From positions 26,103,989 to 26,167,988 of the forward strand of contig JAQNBH010000003.1 of the NCBI GenBank assembly GCA_028752905.1: a DNA stretch of 64,000 bases, given 5' to 3'. The DNA comes from Cladorhizidae sp. MBARI D1340-BT2 (taxonomy: Eukaryota; Porifera; Demospongiae; Poecilosclerida; Cladorhizidae). The position numbers and the translations under genes are program-made. Below, piece by piece: positions 53,324-64,000 of the stretch. Below the pieces are notes generated by a model, which was not told the DNA's origin, did not search any database, and saw nothing but the letters and a program-made list of their open reading frames with translations. Every line of letters starts with the position of its first letter. Position 1 is the stretch's first letter.

Positions 53324-54232
53324 TCTATTCAGTGAAGTGTGGAGAATCTATGAAGCTAACATGTTTAGCTCAAGATAGAGAACACTGAGAGATACCTATC
53401 TTGCAAGTCCACTACAGTGAAGTGTGCAGAATATATGGATGTTTGGTATCAAGAGAGAGCACTTAGAGAGTCCTATCTTAATAGCTATACATCAAGTCTA
53501 TTCAGTGAAGTGTGGATAATCTAAGAAGCTAAACATGTTTAGCATCAAGTAAGAGTACAATTCATAACTGCCCTAATTAACAAGACCAAAGTCCCAGATT
53601 TTGTCAACTGATAGAGAAGGCCCTTATCTGCAACATGTCAACAGATTATCAATAAATGTAGTGGTTTTTCACTGGCAGGCCACCGCTTTGGCAACTGGAA
53701 AACGCCAGGAAAGATCGCAAACCTTACCACTTCAAATCACCATAACTTGCTAATACTTAGAGTAATCAAAATTTTGGCACGTACAAAAGACAGATAATTA
53801 GAAGGGCTATCCGGTGATATAAAAAATTTCTTTTTTCGGTAAAGTGTAGAAAAGTTATGAGCTTTACGGCAAAAAAGCAAGATTTTTGGGGGGAAAATGA
53901 GAAACATATAGACCAAATTAGGGCAAATATCAAGATAGAGAACACATAATGAAACCTATCATTCGAATCATATCAAGTCCATTACAGTGAAGTGTGCAGA
54001 ATATTATGGATGTTTGATATCAACAGAGAGCACAGGGAGAGACCTATCTTAATAGCTATATATCAAGTTTATACAGTGAAGTGTGGAGAATCTATGAAGC
54101 TAACCTGTTTAGCATCAAGATAGAGAACACATAGAGAAACCTATCTTGTGATTCTATGTATGCAGAATATACGGATGTTTGGTATCAAGAGAGAGAACAG
54201 AGAGAGGCCTACCTTTAGAGCTATATATCAAG
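53324..54232. repeat. Satellite unit 59 (909 bp)
   Basis: 201A, 514C; the last CGG-class unit. Confidence 0.95.
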
Positions 54233-55141
54233 TCTATTCAGTGAAGTGTGGAGAATCTATGAAGCTAACATGTTTAGCTCAAGATAGAGAACACTGAGAG
54301 ATACCTATCTTGCAAGTCCACTACAGTGAAGTGTGCAGAATATATGGATGTTTGGTATCAAGAGAGAGCACTTAGAGAGTCCTATCTTAATAGCTATACA
54401 TCAAGTCTATTCAGTGAAGTGTGGATAATCTACGAAGCTAAACATGTTTAGCATCAAGTAAGAGTACAATTCATAACTGCCCTAATTAACAAGACCAAAG
54501 TCCCAGATTTTGTCAACTGATAGAGAAGGCCCTTATCTGCAACATGTCAACAGATTATCAATAAATGTAGTGGTTTTTCACTGGCAGGCCACCGCTTTGG
54601 CAACTGGAAAACGCCAGGAAAGATCGCAAACCTTACCACTTCAAATCACCATAACTTGCTAATACTTAGAGTACTCAAAATTTTGGCACGTACAAAAGAC
54701 AGATAATTAGAAGGGCTATCCGGTGATATAAATAATTTCTTTTTTGGGTAAAGTGTAGAAAAGTTATGAGCTTTACGGCAAAAAAGCAAGATTTTTGGGG
54801 GAAAAATGAGAAACATATAGACCAAATTAGGGCAAATATCAAGATAGAGAACACATAATGAAACCTATCATTCGAATCATATCAAGTCCATTACAGTGAA
54901 GTGTGCAGAATATTATGGATGTTTGATATCAACAGAGAGCACAGGGAGAGACCTATCTTAATAGCTATATATCAAGTTTATACAGTGAAGTGTGGAGAAT
55001 CTATGAAGCTAACCTGTTTAGCATCAAGATAGAGAACACATAGAGAAACCTATCTTGTGATTCTATGTATGCAGAATATACGGATGTTTGGTATCAAGAG
55101 AGAGAACAGAGAGAGGCCTACCTTTAGAGCTATATATCAAG
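54233..55141. repeat. Satellite unit 60 (909 bp)
   Basis: 442C, A3TA2, T5G5A5; counterpart of unit 54. Confidence 0.95.
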
Positions 55142-56620
55142 TCTATTCAGTGAAGTGTGGAGAATCTATGAAGCTAACATGTTTAGCTCAAGATAGAGAA
55201 CACTGAGAGATACCTATCTTGCAAGTCCACTACAGTGAAGTGTGCAGAATATATGGATGTTTGGTATCAAGAGAGAGCACTTAGAGAGTCCTATCTTAAT
55301 AGCTATACATCAAGTCTATTCAGTGAAGTGTGGATAATCTACGAAGCTAAACATGTTTAGCATCAAGTAAGAGTACAATTCATAACTGCCCTAATTAACA
55401 AGACCAAAGTCCCAGATTTTGTCAACTGATAGAGAAGGCCCTTATCTGCAACATGTCAACAGATTATCAATAAATGTAGTGGTTTTTCACTGGCAGGCCA
55501 CCGCTTTGGCAACTGGAAAACGCCAGGAAAGATCGCAAACCTTACCACTTCAAATCACCATAACTTGCTAATACTTGGTGTACTCAAAATTTTGGCACGT
55601 ACAAAAGACAGATAATTAGAAGGGCTATCCGGTGATATAAAAATTTCTTTTTTGGGTAAAGTGTAGAAAAGTTATGAGCTTTACGGCAAAAAAGCAAGAT
55701 TTTTGGAGGGAAAATGAGAAACATATAGACCAAATTAGGGCAAATATCAAGATAGAGAACACATAATGAAACCTATCATTCGAATCATATCAAGTCCATT
55801 ACAGTGAAGTGTGCAGAATATTATGGATGTTTGATATCAACAGAGAGCACAGGGAGAGACCTATCTTAATAGCTATACATCAAGTCTATTCAGTGAAGTG
55901 TGGATAATCTACGAAGCTAAACATGTTTAGCATCAAGTAAGAGTACAATTCATAACTGCCCTAATTAACAAGACCAAAGTCCCAGATTTTGTCAACTGAT
56001 AGAGAAGGCCCTTATCTGCAACATGTCAACAGATTATCAATAAATGTAGTGGTTTTTCACTGGCAGGCCACCGCTTTGGCAACTGGAAAACGCCAGGAAA
56101 GATCGCAAACCTTACCACTTCAAATCACCATAACTTGCTAATACTTAGAGTAATCAAAATTTTGGCACGTACAAAAGACAGATAATTAGAAGGGCTATCC
56201 GGTGATATAAAAAATTTCTTTTTTGGGTAAAGTGTAGAAAAGTTATGAGCTTTACGGCAAAAAAGCAAGATTTTTGGGGGGAAAATGAGAAACATATAGA
56301 CCAAATTAGGGCAAATATCAAGATAGAGAACACATAATGAAACCTATCATTCGAATCATATCAAGTCCATTACAGTGAAGTGTGCAGAATATTATGGATG
56401 TTTGATATCAACAGAGAGCACAGGGAGAGACCTATCTTAATAGCTATATATCAAGTTTATACAGTGAAGTGTGGAGAATCTATGAAGCTAACCTGTTTAG
56501 CATCAAGATAGAGAACACATAGAGAAACCTATCTTGTGATTCTATGTATGCAGAATATACGGATGTTTGGTATCAAGAGAGAGAACAGAGAGAGGCCTAC
56601 CTTTAGAGCTATATATCAAG
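55142..56620. repeat. Compound unit 61 (1,479 bp): same 338 bp deletion as unit 55
   Basis: GGTGT-type first part, then the same b2-to-b1 junction at 55860-55877, exactly 6,023 bp from the one in unit 55. The second core differs from that of unit 55: 514G, 544C, 557A. The duplication that copied the deletion therefore ends between the junction and position 514 of the second core. Confidence 0.93.
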
Positions 56621-57529
56621 TCTATTCAGTGAAGTGTGGAGAATCTATGAAGCTAACATGTTTAGCTCAAGATAGAGAACACTGAGAGATACCTATCTTG
56701 CAAGTCCACTACAGTGAAGTGTGCAGAATATATGGATGTTTGGTATCAAGAGAGAGCACTTAGAGAGTCCTATCTTAATAGCTATACATCAAGTCTATTC
56801 AGTGAAGTGTGGATAATCTACGAAGCTAAACATGTTTAGCATCAAGTAAGAGTACAATTCATAACTGCCCTAATTAACAAGACCAAAGTCCCAGATTTTG
56901 TCAACTGATAGAGAAGGCCCTTATCTGCAACATGTCAACAGATTATCAATAAATGTAGTGGTTTTTCACTGGCAGGCCACCGCTTTGGCAACTGGAAAAC
57001 GCCAGGAAAGATCGCAAACCTTACCACTTCAAATCACCATAACTTGCTAATACTTAGAGTAATCAAAATTTTGGCACGTACAAAAGACAGATAATTAGAA
57101 GGGCTATCCGATGATATAAAAAATTTCTTTTTTGGGTAAAGTGTAGAAAAGTTATGAGCTTTACGGCAAAAAAGCAAGATTTTTGGGGGGAAAATGAGAA
57201 ACATATAGACCAAATTAGGGCAAATATCAAGATAGAGAACACATAATGAAACCTATCATTCGAATCATATCAAGTCCATTACAGTGAAGTGTGCAGAATA
57301 TTATGGATGTTTGATATCAACAGAGAGCACAGGGAGAGACCTATCTTAATAGCTATATATCAAGTTTATACAGTGAAGTGTGGAGAATCTATGAAGCTAA
57401 CCTGTTTAGCATCAAGATAGAGAACACATAGAGAAACCTATCTTGTGATTCTATGTATGCAGAATATACGGATGTTTGGTATCAAGAGAGAGAACAGAGA
57501 GAGGCCTACCTTTAGAGCTATATATCAAG
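56621..57529. repeat. Satellite unit 62 (909 bp)
   Basis: Default type plus private 491A (CCGATGAT). Confidence 0.95.
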
Positions 57530-58438
57530 TCTATTCAGTGAAGTGTGGAGAATCTATGAAGCTAACATGTTTAGCTCAAGATAGAGAACACTGAGAGATA
57601 CCTATCTTGCAAGTCCACTACAGTGAAGTGTGCAGAATATATGGATGTTTGGTATCAAGAGAGAGCACTTAGAGAGTCCTATCTTAATAGCTATACATCA
57701 AGTCTATTCAGTGAAGTGTGGATAATCTACGAAGCTAAACATGTTTAGCATCAAGTAAGAGTACAATTCATAACTGCCCTAATTAACAAGACCAAAGTCC
57801 CAGATTTTGTCAACTGATAGAGAAGGCCCTTATCTGCAACATGTCAACAGATTATCAATAAATGTAGTGGTTTTTCACTGGCAGGCCACCGCTTTGGCAA
57901 CTGGAAAACGCCAGGAAAGATCGCAAACCTTACCACTTCAAATCACCATAACTTGCTAATACTTAGAGTACTCAAAATTTTGGCACGTACAAAAGACAGA
58001 TAATTAGAAGGGCTATCCGGTGATATAAAAAATTTCTTTTTTGGGTAAAGTGTAGAAAAGTTATGAGCTTTACGGCAAAAAAGCAAGATTTTTGGGGGGA
58101 AAATGAGAAACATATAGACCAAATTAGGGCAAATATCAAGATAGAGAACACATAATGAAACCTATCATTCGAATCATATCAAGTCCATTACAGTGAAGTG
58201 TGCAGAATATTATGGATGTTTGATATCAACAGAGAGCACAGGGAGAGACCTATCTTAATAGCTATATATCAAGTTTATACAGTGAAGTGTGGAGAATCTA
58301 TGAAGCTAACCTGTTTAGCATCAAGATAGAGAACACATAGAGAAACCTATCTTGTGATTCTATGTATGCAGAATATACGGATGTTTGGTATCAAGAGAGA
58401 GAACAGAGAGAGGCCTACCTTTAGAGCTATATATCAAG
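57530..58438. repeat. Satellite unit 63 (909 bp)
   Basis: 442C. Confidence 0.95.
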
Positions 58439-59346
58439 TCTATTCAGTGAAGTGTGGAGAATCTATGAAGCTAACATGTTTAGCTCAAGATAGAGAACAC
58501 TGAGAGATACCTATCTTGCAAGTCCACTACAGTGAAGTGTGCAGAATATATGGATGTTTGGTATCAAGAGAGAGCACTTAGAGAGTCCTATCTTAATAGC
58601 TATACATCAAGTCTATTCAGTGAAGTGTGGATAATCTACGAAGCTAAACATGTTTAGCATCAAGTAAGAGTACAATTCATAACTGCCCTAATTAACAAGA
58701 CCAAAGTCCCAGATTATGTCAACTGATAGAGAAGGCCCTTATCTGCAACATGTCAACAGATTATCAATAAATGTAGTGGTTTTTCACTGGCAGGCCACCG
58801 CTTTGGCAACTGGAAAACGCCAGGAAAGATCGCAAACCTTACCACTTCAAATCACCATAACTTGCTAATACTTAGAGTACTCAAAATTTTGGCACGTACA
58901 AAAGACAGATAATTAGAAGGGCTATCCGGTGATATAAAAATTTCTTTTTTGGGTAAAGTGTAGAAAAGTTATGAGCTTTACGGCAAAAAAGCAAGATTTT
59001 TGGGGGGAAAATGAGAAACATATAGACCAAATTAGGGCAAATATCAAGATAGAGAACACATAATGAAACCTATCATTCGAATCATATCAAGTCCATTACA
59101 GTGAAGTGTGCAGAATATTATGGATGTTTGATATCAACAGAGAGCACAGGGAGAGACCTATCTTAATAGCTATATATCAAGTTTATACAGTGAAGTGTGG
59201 AGAATCTATGAAGCTAACCTGTTTAGCATCAAGATAGAGAACACATAGAGAAACCTATCTTGTGATTCTATGTATGCAGAATATACGGATGTTTGGTATC
59301 AAGAGAGAGAACAGAGAGAGGCCTACCTTTAGAGCTATATATCAAG
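58439..59346. repeat. Satellite unit 64 (908 bp)
   Basis: 278A (AGATTATGTC), 442C, A5. 278A is shared only with unit 65. Confidence 0.95.
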
Positions 59347-60254
59347 TCTATTCAGTGAAGTGTGGAGAATCTATGAAGCTAACATGTTTAGCTCAAGATA
59401 GAGAACACTGAGAGATACCTATCTTGCAAGTCCACTACAGTGAAGTGTGCAGAATATATGGATGTTTGGTATCAAGAGAGAGCACTTAGAGAGTCCTATC
59501 TTAATAGCTATACATCAAGTCTATTCAGTGAAGTGTGGATAATCTACGAAGCTAAACATGTTTAGCATCAAGTAAGAGTACAATTCATAACTGCCCTAAT
59601 TAACAAGACCAAAGTCCCAGATTATGTCAACTGATAGAGAAGGCCCTTATCTGCAACATGTCAACAGATTATCAATAAATGTAGTGGTTTTTCACTGGCA
59701 GGCCACCGCTTTGGCAACTGGAAAACGCCAGGAAAGATCGCAAACCTTACCACTTCAAATCACCATAACTTGCTAATACTTAGAGTACTCAAAATTTTGG
59801 CACGTACAAAAGACAGATAATTAGAAGGGCTATCCGGTGATATAAAAATTTCTTTTTTGGGTAAAGTGTAGAAAAGTTATGAGCTTTACGGCAAAAAAGC
59901 AAGATTTTTGGGGGGAAAATGAGAAACATATAGACCAAATTAGGGCAAATATCAAGATAGAGAACACATAATGAAACCTATCATTCGAATCATATCAAGT
60001 CCATTACAGTGAAGTGTGCAGAATATTATGGATGTTTGATATCAACAGAGAGCACAGGGAGAGACCTATCTTAATAGCTATATATCAAGTTTATACAGTG
60101 AAGTGTGGAGAATCTATGAAGCTAACCTGTTTAGCATCAAGATAGAGAACACATAGAGAAACCTATCTTGTGATTCTATGTATGCAGAATATACGGATGT
60201 TTGGTATCAAGAGAGAGAACAGAGAGAGGCCTACCTTTAGAGCTATATATCAAG
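59347..60254. repeat. Satellite unit 65 (908 bp)
   Basis: 278A, 442C, A5; direct duplicate of unit 64 at the sites scored. Confidence 0.95.
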
Positions 60255-61163
60255 TCTATTCAGTGAAGTGTGGAGAATCTATGAAGCTAACATGTTTAGC
60301 TCAAGATAGAGAACACTGAGAGATACCTATCTTGCAAGTCCACTACAGTGAAGTGTGCAGAATATATGGATGTTTGGTATCAAGAGAGAGCACTTAGAGA
60401 GTCCTATCTTAATAGCTATACATCAAGTCTATTCAGTGAAGTGTGGATAATCTACGAAGCTAAACATGTTTAGCATCAAGTAAGAGTACAATTCATAACT
60501 GCCCTAATTAACAAGACCAAAGTCCCAGATTTTGTCAACTGATAGAGAAGGCCCTTATCTGCAACATGTCAACAGATTATCAATAAATGTAGTGTTTTTT
60601 TACTGGCAGGCCACCGCTTTGGCAACTGGAAAACGCCAGGAAAGATCGCAAACCTTACCACTTCAAATCACCATAACTTGCTAATACTTAGAGTACTCAA
60701 AATTTTGGCACGTACAAAAGACAGATAATTAGAAGGGCTCTCCGGTGATATAAATAATTTCTTTTTTGGGTAAAGTGTAGTAAAGTTATGAGCTTTACGG
60801 CAAAAAAGCAAGATTTTTGGGGGGAAAATGAGAAACAAATAGACCAAATTAGGGCAAATATCAAGATAGAGAACACATAATGAAACCTATCATTCGAATC
60901 ATATCAAGTCCATTACAGTGAAGTGTGCAGAATATTATGGATGTTTGATATCAACAGAGAGCACAGGGAGAGACCTATCTTAATAGCTATATATCAAGTT
61001 TATACAGTGAAGTGTGGAGAATCTATGAAGCTAACCTGTTTAGCATCAAGATAGAGAACACATAGAGAAACCTATCTTGTGATTCTATGTATGCAGAATA
61101 TACGGATGTTTGGTATCAAGAGAGAGAACAGAGAGAGGCCTACCTTTAGAGCTATATATCAAG
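60255..61163. repeat. Satellite unit 66 (909 bp)
   Basis: 341T and 347T (GTGTTTTTTTACTGG), 442C, 486C, A3TA2, 527T, 584A (AAACAAATAG). 486C otherwise belongs to the left domain. Confidence 0.95.
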
Positions 61164-62071
61164 TCTATTCAGTGAAGTGTGGAGAATCTATGAAGCTAAC
61201 ATGTTTAGCTCAAGATAGAGAACACTGAGAGATACCTATCTTGCAAGTCCACTACAGTGAAGTGTGCAGAATATATGGATGTTTGGTATCAAGAGAGAGC
61301 ACTTAGAGAGTCCTATCTTAATAGCTATACATCAAGTCTATTCAGTGAAGTGTGGATAATCTACGAAGCTAAACATGTTTAGCATCAAGTAAGAGTACAA
61401 TTCATAACTGCCCTAATTAACAAGACCAAAGTCCCAGATTTTGTCAACTGATAGAGAAGGCCCTTATCTGCAACATGTCAACAGATTATCAATAAATGTA
61501 GTGTTTTTTTACTGGCAGGCCACCGCTTTGGCAACTGGAAAACGCCAGGAAAGATCGCAAACCTTACCACTTCAAATCACCATAACTTGCTAATACTTAG
61601 AGTAATCAAAATTTTGGCACGTACAAAAGACAGATAATTAGAAGGGCTCTCCGGTGATATAAAAATTTCTTTTTTGGGTAAAGTGTAGAAAAGTTATGAG
61701 CTTTACGGCAAAAAAGCAAGATTTTTGGGGGGGAAATGAGAAACATATAGACCAAATTAGGGCAAATATCAAGATAGAGAACACATAATGAAACCTATCA
61801 TTCGAATCATATCAAGTCCATTACAGTGAAGTGTGCAGAATATTATGGATGTTTGATATCAACAGAGAGCACAGGGAGAGACCTATCTTAATAGCTATAT
61901 ATCAAGTTTATACAGTGAAGTGTGGAGAATCTATGAAGCTAACCTGTTTAGCATCAAGATAGAGAACACATAGAGAAACCTATCTTGTGATTCTATGTAT
62001 GCAGAATATACGGATGTTTGGTATCAAGAGAGAGAACAGAGAGAGGCCTACCTTTAGAGCTATATATCAAG
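61164..62071. repeat. Satellite unit 67 (908 bp)
   Basis: 341T, 347T, 486C, A5, T5G7A3. Confidence 0.95.
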
Positions 62072-62979
62072 TCTATTCAGTGAAGTGTGGAGAATCTATG
62101 AAGCTAACATGTTTAGCTCAAGATAGAGAACACTGAGAGATACCTATCTTGCAAGTCCACTACAGTGAAGTGTGCAGAATATATGGATGTTTGGTATCAA
62201 GAGAGAGCACTTAGAGAGTCCTATCTTAATAGCTATACATCAAGTCTATTCAGTGAAGTGTGGATAATCTACGAAGCTAAACATGTTTAGCATCAAGTAA
62301 GAGTACAATTCATAACTGCCCTAATTAACAAGACCAAAGTCCCAGATTTTGTCAACTGATAGAGAAGGCCCTTATCTGCAACATGTCAACAGATTATCAA
62401 TAAATGTAGTGGTTTTTCACTGGCAGGCCACCGCTTTGGCAACTGGAAAACGCCAGGAAAGATCGCAAACCTTACCACTTCAAATCACCATAACTTGCTA
62501 ATACTTGGTGTACTCAAAATTTTGGCACGTACAAAAGACAGATAATTAGAAGGGCTATCCGGTGATATAAAAATTTCTTTTTTGGGTAAAGTGTAGAAAA
62601 GTTATGAGCTTTACGGCAAAAAAGCAAGATTTTTGGAGGGAAAATGAGAAACATATAGACCAAATTAGGGCAAATATCAAGATAGAGAACACATAATGAA
62701 ACCTATCATTCGAATCATATCAAGTCCATTACAGTGAAGTGTGCAGAATATTATGGATGTTTGATATCAACAGAGAGCACAGGGAGAGACCTATCTTAAT
62801 AGCTATATATCAAGTTTATACAGTGAAGTGTGGAGAATCTATGAAGCTAACCTGTTTAGCATCAAGATAGAGAACACATAGAGAAACCTATCTTGTGATT
62901 CTATGTATGCAGAATATACGGATGTTTGGTATCAAGAGAGAGAACAGAGAGAGGCCTACCTTTAGAGCTATATATCAAG
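62072..62979. repeat. Satellite unit 68 (908 bp)
   Basis: GGTGT type as units 40, 42 and 44. Confidence 0.95.
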
Positions 62980-63795
62980 TCTATTAAGTGAAGTGTGGAG
63001 AATCTATGAAGCTAACATGTTTAGCTCAAGATAGAGAACACTGAGAGATACCTATCTTGCAAGTCCACTACAGTGAAGTGTGCAGAATATATGGATGTTT
63101 GGTATCAAGAGAGAGCACTTAGAGAGTCCTATCTTAATAGCTATACATCAAGTCTATTCAGTGAAGTGTGGATAATCTACGAAGCTAAACATGTTTAGCA
63201 TCAAGTAAGAGTACAATTCATAACTGCCCTAATTAACAAGACCAAAGTCCCAGATTTTGTCAACTGATAGAGAAGGCCCTTATCTGCAACATGACAACAG
63301 ATTATCAATAAATGTAGTGGTTTTTCACTGGCAGGCCACCGCTTTGGCAACTGGAAAACGCCAGGAAAGATCGCAAACCTTACCACTTCAAATCACCATA
63401 ACTTGCTAATACTTAGAGTAATCAAAATTTTGGCACGTACAAAAGACAGATAATTAGAAGGGCTACCCGGTGATATAAAAAATTTCTTTTTTAGGTAAAG
63501 TGTAGAAAAGTTATGAGCTTTACGGCAAAAAAGCAAGATTTTTGGGGGGAAAATGAGAAACATATAGACCAAATTAGGGCAAATATCAAGATAGAGAACA
63601 CATAATGAAACCTATCATTCGAATCATATCAAGTCCATTACAGTGAAGTGTGCAGAATATTATGGATGTTTGATATCAACAGATAGAGAACACATAGAGA
63701 AACCTATCTTGTGATTCTATGTATGCAGAATATACGGATGTTTGGTATCAAGAGAGAGAACAGAGAGAGGCCTACCTTTTGAGCTATATATCAAG
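62980..63795. repeat. Satellite unit 69, deleted (816 bp)
   Basis: 7A, 315A, 487C (CTACCCGG), 514A (TTTAGGTAAAG). At about 63,676-63,685 b2 TATCAACAGA joins a3 TAGAGAACACATAG, removing 93 bp, about one half-monomer. The shared bases at the join are short (AGA), but the two points are equivalent positions in b and a. A further change (CTTTTGAGC for CTTTAGAGC) lies near 63,780. Confidence 0.92.
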
Positions 63796-64000
63796 TCTAT
63801 TCAGTGAAGTGTGGAGAATCTATGAAGCTAACATGTTTAGCTCAAGATAGAGAACACTGAGAGATACCTATCTTGCAAGTCCACTACAGTGAAGTGTGCA
63901 GAATATATGGATGTTTGGTATCAAGAGAGAGCACTTAGAGAGTCCTATCTTAATAGCTATACATCAAGTCTATTCAGTGAAGTGTGGATAATCTACGAAG
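63796..64000. repeat. Satellite unit 70, cut by the window end
   Basis: 205 bp: a1, b1 and the start of a2, ending at CTACGAAG. No departures from the default in this part. The array continues beyond the window. Confidence 0.95.

Larger units (their letters stand above)
52416..55877. repeat. Higher-order block, copy 2 (units 58 to the unit 61 junction)
   Basis: Partner of 46393-49854; carries the same deletion junction, 201A unit and T5G5A5 units in the same order. Confidence 0.88.
1..64000. repeat. Satellite DNA array, unit about 909 bp, filling the window
   Basis: The same unit returns head to tail from first to last base. Phased on TCTATTCAGTGAAGTGTGG followed by AGAATC, successive starts are 908, 909, 911 or 912 bp apart, except for two 1,479 bp compound units and one 816 bp unit. 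Lengths are explained by three small indels: an ATT triplet near unit position 681 (+3), one A in the A-run near 498 (-1) and one T near 865 (-1). Units differ at only a few positions each, so amplification or homogenisation is recent. No spacer, transposon or gene interrupts the array, and stops are dense in all frames. The unit is moderately AT-rich, with about nine CpGs. A eukaryotic heterochromatic satellite is inferred; I do not recognise the family. Confidence 0.98.

Noticed and set aside
1..64000. CRISPR array
   Set aside because: Direct repeats are abundant, but unit lengths are about 88 to 909 bp, there are no unique spacers between short repeats, and no cas genes are present.
1..64000. 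Telomere repeats, rDNA spacer or plasmid multimer
   Set aside because: No telomeric motif, no rRNA or tRNA sequence and no replication gene is seen. Gradual unit divergence and nested blocks fit a chromosomal satellite better than an assembly concatemer.

Overview
The whole 64 kb window is one uninterrupted tandem array of a long satellite repeat. No gene, RNA gene or unique sequence was found on either strand. The unit is 909 bp in its commonest form; 908, 911 and 912 bp forms also occur. It begins at positions 1, 913, 1824, 2733 and so on to 63796. By hand phasing there are 69 complete unit starts plus a 205 bp partial unit at the right end. Two of the 69 are compound units carrying an extra core, so there are 71 copies of the core. 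All units point the same way, and both ends of the window lie inside the array, so its true length and flanks are unknown.

The organism is a eukaryote: long, nearly identical, non-coding, AT-rich, CpG-poor tandem arrays with nested periodicities are typical of plant or animal heterochromatin (centromeric, pericentromeric or subtelomeric). I do not recognise the family and cannot say plant or animal, or which chromosomal compartment.

The unit has four levels of organisation. (1) Half-monomers of about 88 bp, called a and b, are related to each other through shared blocks such as CAGTGAAGTGTG, GATAGAGAAC and CCTATCTT. (2) One a plus one b makes a dimer of about 175 bp; unit 1 holds three, of 173, 189 and 165 bp. 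(3) The middle dimer is split by an unrelated core of about 380 bp (227-605 in unit 1), whose edges carry a perfect 10 bp inverted repeat, TGCCCTAATT / AATTAGGGCA. Three dimers plus the core make the 909-912 bp unit. (4) Blocks of several units are themselves duplicated, with offsets of 1,818, 2,730, 3,644, 6,023, 6,368 and possibly 24,766 bp.

The array falls into two variant domains. Units 1-36 (1 to about 32,760) mix 909 bp and ATT-containing 911/912 bp forms. From unit 37 onward only 908/909 bp forms are seen, apart from three rearranged units. Within the right domain a CGG-type class occupies about 40-54 kb. Two compound 1,479 bp units (49119-50597 and 55142-56620) carry the same 338 bp deletion at the same 18 bp repeat, and unit 69 has lost 93 bp. 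Nearly all single-base variation sits in one segment of about 150 bp in the right half of the core (424-574 in unit 1); the rest of the unit is almost invariant.

Variant notation: positions are unit-1 coordinates. The default state is 7C, 201C, 272C, 315T, 424T, 436A/438A, 442A, 465A, 481G, 486A, A6 (the A-run before TTTC at about 498), 514G, 527A, T5G6A4 (tract 560-574), no ATT at about 681, 676G, 704C and 865T present. Each unit entry lists only its departures from this.
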